Below, in pieces: positions 24,637 to 29,796 of a DNA stretch of 37,564 nt (position 1 is its first letter; each line of letters begins with the position of its first letter). The notes under the pieces are model-generated. The model was not told where the DNA came from. It was given only the letters and a program-made list of their open reading frames with translations, and made no database searches. Location: positions 1 to 37,564 of the forward strand of contig JBICIG010000040.1 in NCBI GenBank assembly GCA_043101605.1. Direction: 5' to 3'. The translations under genes and the position numbers were made by a program. The stretch is from JBICIG01 sp043101605 (GTDB lineage Bacteria; Planctomycetota; Phycisphaerae; Phycisphaerales; UBA1924).

Positions 24637-25569
24637 ATGTGCGGTATCGTCCGTTCAGCAGTCCGGTTCGGGGTCATCACGGTGCTCGTCGGCGGCGCGG
24701 CCGTCGCGATCGCGGGCCCCGATCGCATCAAGGCCCTGATCCACCAGGCGCGGCACGACATCAACCACCACCTCGACTCGCAGGTCGATGACGCGGTCGC
24801 GCTGCGCACCAAGCTGCGCAACCTCGAGCAGCGCCTCCCCCAGCGGATCGCCGAGGTCCGCGGCGACTTCGGGCAGGCGACCGATCAGATCGCCCAGCTC
24901 GAGCGTGAGCTGGCGATCAGCCAGCGCGTCGTCGAGCTCGCCAACGCCGACCTCGCCCAGCTCGGCGACCTGCTCGCCCGGGCCGAGGGCGTCGGACGCA
25001 CCGACGGCAGCATCGTCCGCGTCCGCTTCGATGAGCAGGTGCTCAGCACGCGGCAGGCGAGCGCCAAGGCCGCTTCCATCGCCAAGCTGCGCGATGTCCA
25101 CCAGGCCCGCACCGAGGACATCTCCCACGACCTCTCGTTCCTCCGCGATCAGCAGCAGCGCCTCGGCACCCTGCTGGCCGACCTCGAAGCCGAGCAGGCC
25201 GACCTGCAGACCCAGATCTGGCAGATCGATCGCCAGGTCGACGCGATCGAGCGCAACGAGCGCCTGATCGACACGATGGAGAAGCGCGAGCGGGCGATCG
25301 AGAAGCACCAGCGCTACCAGAGCGAGTCGCTCGACGAGTACCGCCAGCAACTCGACAGCATCCGCGCCCGACAGGAGGCCAAGCTCGAGCGCCTCGCCGG
25401 CGACCGCGCCAGCCGCGACTACGAGAACCGCGCCCGCGCCCAGATCGGCCGCGACGGAGCCCCCACCACCACCATCGCCCCCCGCACCCGTGTCCTCGAT
25501 GCCGACGACGCCCACGACCGGGACGACGACCTGGTGGACTTCACCGACAACCGCGACTCGATCGACTGA
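24637..25569 (+). CDS. Membrane-anchored coiled-coil protein
   Basis: Unnamed 310-aa protein. A hydrophobic segment at residues 11-27 (FGVITVLVGGAAVAIAG) serves as signal anchor, and nearly the whole remainder to about residue 270 is predicted coiled coil from its heptad-like Leu/Ile/Ala spacing (for example LRNLEQRLPQRIAEV, IAQLERELAISQRVVEL). The C-terminal 40 residues are acidic and disordered (DDAHDRDDD). The layout resembles the anchored PspA-like coiled-coil proteins common in planctomycetes; that family assignment is by appearance only. The start is certain: AAGGAGGA at 24623-24630. It is divergent from the sigma factor, which may control it, and is followed by three hairpins before mreB. 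Confidence 0.82.
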   Translation: MCGIVRSAVRFGVITVLVGGAAVAIAGPDRIKALIHQARHDINHHLDSQVDDAVALRTKLRNLEQRLPQRIAEVRGDFGQATDQIAQLERELAISQRVVELANADLAQLGDLLARAEGVGRTDGSIVRVRFDEQVLSTRQASAKAASIAKLRDVHQARTEDISHDLSFLRDQQQRLGTLLADLEAEQADLQTQIWQIDRQVDAIERNERLIDTMEKRERAIEKHQRYQSESLDEYRQQLDSIRARQEAKLERLAGDRASRDYENRARAQIGRDGAPTTTIAPRTRVLDADDAHDRDDDLVDFTDNRDSID

Positions 25570-25572
25570 CCC

Positions 25573-25592
25573 CGGCGGGGACTTCCCCGCCG
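25573..25592 (+). repeat. Hairpin directly after the coiled-coil gene
   Basis: Perfect 8-bp inverted repeat CGGCGGGG / CCCCGCCG with a 4-base ACTT loop, starting four bases after the stop codon. No T tract follows. Confidence 0.6.
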
Positions 25593-25600
25593 ACACTCCG

Positions 25601-25617
25601 CCCCGGGCCGCCCGGGG
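25601..25617 (+). repeat. Second hairpin before mreB
   Basis: CCCCGGG, CCG loop, CCCGGGG: a 7-bp perfect inverted repeat between the other two hairpins of this gap. Confidence 0.5.
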
Positions 25618-25636
25618 TGATCAGGCTGACCCGCTC

Positions 25637-25668
25637 CCCGGCGGCGTTCGGAAACCGACGCCGCCGGG
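25637..25668 (+). terminator. Strong intrinsic terminator before mreB
   Basis: A 10-bp stem CCCGGCGGCG / CGCCGCCGGG extended inside by TCGG/CCGA with a one-base bulge and an AAA loop, followed by CTTTCGTCTCTC. The most terminator-like structure in the window; it should end transcription of the coiled-coil gene. Confidence 0.65.
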
Positions 25669-25809
25669 CTTTCGTCTCTCCCGACGCTGTGCACACAAAC
25701 GACAGACCGCACGCAACCGCGGCGTTTGCTGGCGGACCGGTCTCGTTTGGGGTAGTGTGCCGGGGTTCCGGCCCGGGTGGGCGCGCCGTGCGCTCCGGGC
25801 GCGTGCTGA

Positions 25810-25815
25810 TAGGAT
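25810..25815 (+). promoter_or_regulatory. -10-like element of mreB
   Basis: TGCTGATAGGAT: an extended -10 (TG, then TAGGAT) which would start transcription near 25822. It overlaps the in-frame ATG at 25814 and so argues for the GTG at 25844 as the true start. Confidence 0.5.
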
Positions 25816-25843
25816 GTCGGCTAGGGCCGCGAAGAAGGGCGCC

Positions 25844-26893
25844 GTGGTTCTCGATCGCCTGCTCGGACTATTCAGCGTCGATATGGGCATCGACCTGGGG
25901 ACCTGCAACACACTCGTTGCGGTCCGTGGGCAGGGCATCGTCCTGAACGAGCCCTCCGTCGTCGCCGTCCGCAAGGGAACCAATCAGGTCCTCAAGAACG
26001 GGCAGGCCGTTGGCTGGGTCGCCAAGGAAATGCTCGGCAAGACGCCCGGCTCCATCAGCGCCATCCGCCCGCTCAAGGACGGCGTGATCTCCGACTTCGA
26101 GATCACCGAGGCGATGCTCGGCTACTTCATCCGCAAGGTCAACGGGCGCGGCAAGCTCTTCGGACCCCGCGTGGTCATCAGCGTGCCCAGCGGCATCACG
26201 GCCGTCGAGAAACGCGCCGTCTTCGATTCGGCCGAACGCGCCGGCGCCCGGCGCACCTACCTCATCGAGGAACCCGTCGCCGCCGCCATCGGCGCGGGCC
26301 TCCCCTTCGCCGAGCCCACCGCGAGCATGATCGTCGACATCGGCGGCGGGACGACCGAGGTCGCGATCATGTCGCTGGCCGACATCGCCACCTGCGAATC
26401 CGTCCGCGTCGCCGGCGACGACATGGACGAGGCGATCATCAACCACATGAAGCGCACCTACAACCTGATGATCGGCGAGCAGACCGCCGAACGCATCAAG
26501 GTCGAGATCGGCTCCGCCGCCGCCGTCGGCGAGGACTCAGAGATGGATGTCCGCGGGCGCGACATGATCTCGGGCCTCCCCCGCAAGACCACCATCACCA
26601 GCGGCGAGATCCGCGAGGCGCTCCAGGAACCCATCAACGCCATCATCGACACCGTCACCCGCACCCTCGAACGCGCCGAGCCCGAACTCGCCGCGGACCT
26701 GGTCGAGAACGGCATCACACTCGCCGGCGGCGGGGCGCTCCTCCGCGGACTGCCGCAGGTCCTCCAGCGCGCCACCGGGCTCGAAGCCCGCCTCGCCGAG
26801 GACCCCATCACCTGCGTCGCCCGCGGCACCGCGATCTACCTCGAACACATCGAGGAGTGGAAAGCCACTCTCGAGAACGACCTCGACGGCTAG
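25844..26893 (+). CDS. mreB: Rod-shape-determining actin homologue MreB
   Basis: Bacterial actin that organises lateral cell-wall synthesis by forming membrane-associated ATP filaments. With GTG at 25844 it has 349 aa, the same as the family (E. coli 347), beginning VVLDRLLGLFSVDMGIDLGT; GAAGAAGGG gives a ribosome site at normal spacing. The upstream ATG at 25814 is within a -10-like element. The actin-fold ATP motifs are DLGTCNTLV at 17-25 (a Cys where Ala is usual), DIGGGTTEVA at 165-174 and LAGGGALLRGLP near the end; the EEPVAAAIGAGLPF segment is also typical. First gene of mreB-mreC-mreD. Its presence is unexpected only in that many planctomycetes lack or have lost mre genes; that remark is general knowledge. 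Confidence 0.96.
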   Translation: MVLDRLLGLFSVDMGIDLGTCNTLVAVRGQGIVLNEPSVVAVRKGTNQVLKNGQAVGWVAKEMLGKTPGSISAIRPLKDGVISDFEITEAMLGYFIRKVNGRGKLFGPRVVISVPSGITAVEKRAVFDSAERAGARRTYLIEEPVAAAIGAGLPFAEPTASMIVDIGGGTTEVAIMSLADIATCESVRVAGDDMDEAIINHMKRTYNLMIGEQTAERIKVEIGSAAAVGEDSEMDVRGRDMISGLPRKTTITSGEIREALQEPINAIIDTVTRTLERAEPELAADLVENGITLAGGGALLRGLPQVLQRATGLEARLAEDPITCVARGTAIYLEHIEEWKATLENDLDG

Positions 26894-26908
26894 CCCGGCC
26901 CTCACCCC

Positions 26909-26950
26909 GGGCCCGGTCGCGCCCCCGGGTCCACACGCCGCGACCGGCCC
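26909..26950 (+). repeat. Hairpin between mreB and mreC
   Basis: GGGCCCGGTCGCG (26909-26921) and CGCGACCGGCCC (26939-26950) pair over 12 bp with one bulged C and a 17-base loop. It lies 16 bases after the mreB stop and is not followed by a T tract, so it may be a processing or attenuation site that lowers mreC/mreD relative to mreB. Confidence 0.6.
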
Positions 26951-26995
26951 GGTTCCCGCTCCCGTCACGCCCGTGGCCCGCCTCGCTCCGCTCTC

Positions 26996-27913
26996 ATGCA
27001 CCGCCCGCTGACCCATCCGCAGAATCAGCAGCGATTGCTCATCGCGTCGGCGTTCCTGGCGATCGCGCTCGCCCTCGCACCCGCACGCTTCACCGGCTGG
27101 CTCGGCTGGTTCGCCGAGGTGACGCGCAACCTCATCGCGCCCATCAGCCACCCCGTCGCCCAGTTCTCACGCTGGATCAGCCCCGCGACCGGCGACGCCG
27201 CCGCCCCCGAGCGCGTCCTCGCACTCGAGGAAGAACGCGACCGCTACCGCGCCCTCTATCTGCGCGAAGCCGATGTCTCCCGCGCTCTCCGCCGACGCAT
27301 CGCCGCGCTCCAGCAGGGCCTCGCCCTCAACCCCGACCTCCCCTACCGCCTCGAGACCGCCCCGGTCATCGGCACCTCCAGCGAGCCCAGCGGCGGGACC
27401 ATCACCGTCCGCCTCGGACGCCCCGCCGGCGTCGATCTCTCCACCGTCGCGACCGTCGGGGGCGACCAGATCGTCGGACGCGTCGTCCGCGTCGGTGCCC
27501 GCGATTGCCAGGTCCGTCCGATCACCGACAAGTCAGCCGGCCCGATCCTCGCCCGCGTCATCCTCACCCCCGAGGGCCTCGGCGCCGCCTGCCAACTCGA
27601 GCCCGACGGCTCGGGGCTCCTCAAGGGCCCGGTCGAGGATCTCTCGGGCGACGCCACGCTCGGGAATCTCTCGGTTCAGGAAGGGCAGACCGTCCGCCTT
27701 GCCGACGACGCCTGGCCCGCCAACGCCCAGATGCTCGTCGTCGGCCGCGTCCTCCGCGTCGAGCCCAGCCCCGAGCACCCCCTCCGCTCCATCGTCGTCG
27801 TCGAGCCCAAAGCCACGCTGGCGCGCGTCGGACAGGTTGAACTCCGCATCATCGACCGGGCCGCGGCCGACCCCTCGGCCGGTACCGGCCCCGACGGAGG
27901 GATCGGCGGATGA
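26996..27913 (+). CDS. mreC: Rod-shape-determining protein MreC
   Basis: Membrane-anchored periplasmic scaffold of the elongasome, linking MreB to cell-wall synthases. 305 aa: one helix (about 13-30, RLLIASAFLAIALALAP), then the N-terminal juxtamembrane segment, a coiled coil at about 70-108 (ALEEERDRYRALYLREAD), and two beta-barrel-like domains from about 115 on (PVIGTSSEPSGGTITVRLG, GDQIVGRVVRVGARDCQVRP). This is the full MreC layout. The C-terminal 20 residues are Gly/Pro/Ala-rich. The ATG at 26996 has no Shine-Dalgarno site; it is 102 bases after mreB with the hairpin between. The stop overlaps mreD by 4 bases. Confidence 0.92.
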   Translation: MHRPLTHPQNQQRLLIASAFLAIALALAPARFTGWLGWFAEVTRNLIAPISHPVAQFSRWISPATGDAAAPERVLALEEERDRYRALYLREADVSRALRRRIAALQQGLALNPDLPYRLETAPVIGTSSEPSGGTITVRLGRPAGVDLSTVATVGGDQIVGRVVRVGARDCQVRPITDKSAGPILARVILTPEGLGAACQLEPDGSGLLKGPVEDLSGDATLGNLSVQEGQTVRLADDAWPANAQMLVVGRVLRVEPSPEHPLRSIVVVEPKATLARVGQVELRIIDRAAADPSAGTGPDGGIGG

Positions 27914-28494
27914 ACTGGCTCGTCCTGGCGGTCAGCGGGTGGATCCTCTTCGGGCTCGAACTCGGGATGCGCGATCTGCTCGCGATCGGGCCGGGGCGGG
28001 TCGCTCCGAGCTTCATCGCCGCCCTCGTCGCGGTCGTGGCGCTCTCGGCACCCGCCCGCACCGCGCTCTGGGCCGGGCTCGCCCTGGGGCTCGTCGCCGA
28101 CCTGACCCGCCTGGTCGATCAGCCCGACGGCGGCGTCACCACCATCGTCGGACCCTACGCCCTGGGCTTCATGCTCGGCGCGCACCTGGTCGTCACCATC
28201 CGCGGCGCCCTCATGCGCCGCAACCCGCTGACCGTCGGCTTTGCGACCATGGCCCTCGTCGCGATCGCCCAGGTCGTCGTCGTCGCGCTCACCACGCTCC
28301 GATCCTTCTACGAGCCGATCGTCTGGAGCGCCGGCTCGGAACTCCTCCTCCGCCTCGGGTCGGCGGTCTATTCCGGGCTCGCCGCGATCCTCCTTTCGCT
28401 CGTGCTCCTCCCGCTGAGCGAACTCCTCGGCTTCGCGCATGCGCCGGGGCACGCAGCCCCTCAACGCTTCCGCATCGGCATGCGCAACCGCTAA
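27910..28494 (+). CDS. mreD: Probable rod-shape-determining protein MreD
   Basis: Small polytopic membrane protein of 194 aa with about five hydrophobic helices (residues about 4-22, 34-50, 52-70, 80-100, 112-132 and 155-178). The GLALGLVADLTRL segment resembles the conserved GLL-ADL turn of MreD, but the sequence is otherwise divergent, as MreD often is. The call rests mostly on position: it overlaps mreC by ATGA and follows mreB-mreC. MreD helps to recruit and stabilise the MreB-MreC-RodA complex in the membrane. The C-terminal 20 residues are Arg/Ala-rich and cytoplasmic. Confidence 0.78.
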   Translation: MNWLVLAVSGWILFGLELGMRDLLAIGPGRVAPSFIAALVAVVALSAPARTALWAGLALGLVADLTRLVDQPDGGVTTIVGPYALGFMLGAHLVVTIRGALMRRNPLTVGFATMALVAIAQVVVVALTTLRSFYEPIVWSAGSELLLRLGSAVYSGLAAILLSLVLLPLSELLGFAHAPGHAAPQRFRIGMRNR

Positions 28495-28527
28495 TCCGCT
28501 CACCCGATCACCGCACGCTCCAACCGA

Positions 28528-28533
28528 TACACT
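28528..28533 (+). promoter_or_regulatory. -10 element abutting the GlmU-like start (leaderless)
   Basis: GATACACT, then CGCCCGTC, then ATG at 28542: eight bases between the hexamer TACACT and the start, with no Shine-Dalgarno site. It lies after mreD, so the GlmU-like gene has its own promoter. Confidence 0.5.
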
Positions 28534-28541
28534 CGCCCGTC

Positions 28542-29759
28542 ATGCGCCTGATCATCTTCGACGACGGCAAGGGGCTCCTCGCCCCGCTCACCGATCTCCG
28601 CCCCGCCTTCGATGTGCGCTGCGGCCCGCTCACCAACCTCGACCGCCTTGCCGCCCAACTGGGTCGCTCCCCCGATGCACTCTTCGTCCCCGAGCCCCTG
28701 GCAGACCTCGCCCGCGATACCCACGACCTGCCCATCAACCGCTTCCCGGCCGGCGACGGGGCCGTGCTGTTCATCAACGGCCGTTGCCCGCTGCTGCCCG
28801 CGTCGATCGATGCGAGCCTGCCCGTGGGCACGCGCATCGTCGAGCCCGGTTCGGGCGACACCATCGCCGCGGTCCTCGAAGAGCCCGACGCCCGCGCGTT
28901 CGCCGATGGCAAAGAGCCCCCCTCACCCCCCGCCGACCCTCCTGTCGAAGCCTCCATCGAAGCCGACCAGCCGCTGCTTCTGTCACGCCCGTGGCATGTC
29001 CGCAGCGCCCGCGATGCGGCGATCGCCTTCGATCTGGCGCACTTCCTCAAGAGCCCCGCCGGCCCCGTCCCGCCCCACGCCGAACGCTTCGGCGACCACC
29101 CGGTGTGGCTCCACCCCACGGCGACCATCCACCCGCGCGTGACGCTCAACACCGAATCGGGCCCGATCGTCCTCGCCGCGGGCGCGACGATCCGCGCCGG
29201 CGCGACGATCCTCGGCCCCGCCTTCGTCGGCCCGCGATCGACCATCAACGAGCACGCGGTGATCCGCCCCAACACCAGCATCGGCCCGGTCTGCAAGGTC
29301 GGCGGCGAGGTCGGCGGCACCGTCTTCCAGGGCTACTCCAACAAGGCCCACGACGGCTACCTCGGCGATTCATGGGTCGGCGAGTGGGTCAACCTCGGCG
29401 CCGCGACCGTCAATTCCAACCTCCTCAACACCTACGCCGAGATCGTCTGCCAGGCCGAGCCCGGCGGCAAACGCGAGAAGACCGGCGAAACCTTCCTCGG
29501 CGCCATCATCGGCGACCATGTCAAGACCTCCATCGGCACCCGCCTCATGACCGGGTGCGTCCTCCACACCGGCTCGATGTTCGCCCAGACGGCTCCCGTC
29601 TCCGGCTGCATCGCACGCTTCACCTGGGCGACCGGCGCCGAGCCCAAACCCTACCGCATCAGCAAGTTCATCGAGGTCGCCCAGGCCGTCATGGGCCGAC
29701 GCGACATCGAGCCGAGCGAGGCGTATCTGGCGCGGCTGCGCCAACTCAGCGCCGAGTGA
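28542..29759 (+). CDS. GlmU-like sugar-nucleotidyltransferase/acyltransferase family protein
   Basis: 405 aa, resembling the alternate GlmU family (TIGR03991 type) of planctomycetes and Bacteroidota. The N-terminal NTP_transf_4-like domain opens with IIFDDGKGLLAPLTDLRPAF, the family's signature in place of the classic LAAGxGTRM of GlmU. A Pro-rich linker near residues 125-145 follows. From about residue 184 to the end is a left-handed parallel beta helix made of hexapeptide-like turns (HPTATIHPRVTL, GATIRAGATILGPAFVG, GEWVNLGAATVNSNLLNTYA). Expected activity is on UDP-GlcNAc or another nucleotide sugar, but no experimental family member lets me name the substrate with certainty. It sits directly after mreBCD, so a role in envelope sugar supply is plausible. 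Confidence 0.85.
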   Translation: MRLIIFDDGKGLLAPLTDLRPAFDVRCGPLTNLDRLAAQLGRSPDALFVPEPLADLARDTHDLPINRFPAGDGAVLFINGRCPLLPASIDASLPVGTRIVEPGSGDTIAAVLEEPDARAFADGKEPPSPPADPPVEASIEADQPLLLSRPWHVRSARDAAIAFDLAHFLKSPAGPVPPHAERFGDHPVWLHPTATIHPRVTLNTESGPIVLAAGATIRAGATILGPAFVGPRSTINEHAVIRPNTSIGPVCKVGGEVGGTVFQGYSNKAHDGYLGDSWVGEWVNLGAATVNSNLLNTYAEIVCQAEPGGKREKTGETFLGAIIGDHVKTSIGTRLMTGCVLHTGSMFAQTAPVSGCIARFTWATGAEPKPYRISKFIEVAQAVMGRRDIEPSEAYLARLRQLSAE

Positions 29760-29784
29760 TCCGGGCCCTCTCGCACCGGGCCGA

Positions 29785-29790
29785 TAGACT
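29785..29790 (+). promoter_or_regulatory. -10 element abutting the polA start (leaderless)
   Basis: CCGATAGACT, then CCGCCC, then GTG at 29797. The same GATAGACT octamer as at the lipoprotein and histidine-kinase genes, with a 6-base gap. No Shine-Dalgarno site is visible. Confidence 0.55.
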
Positions 29791-29796
29791 CCGCCC

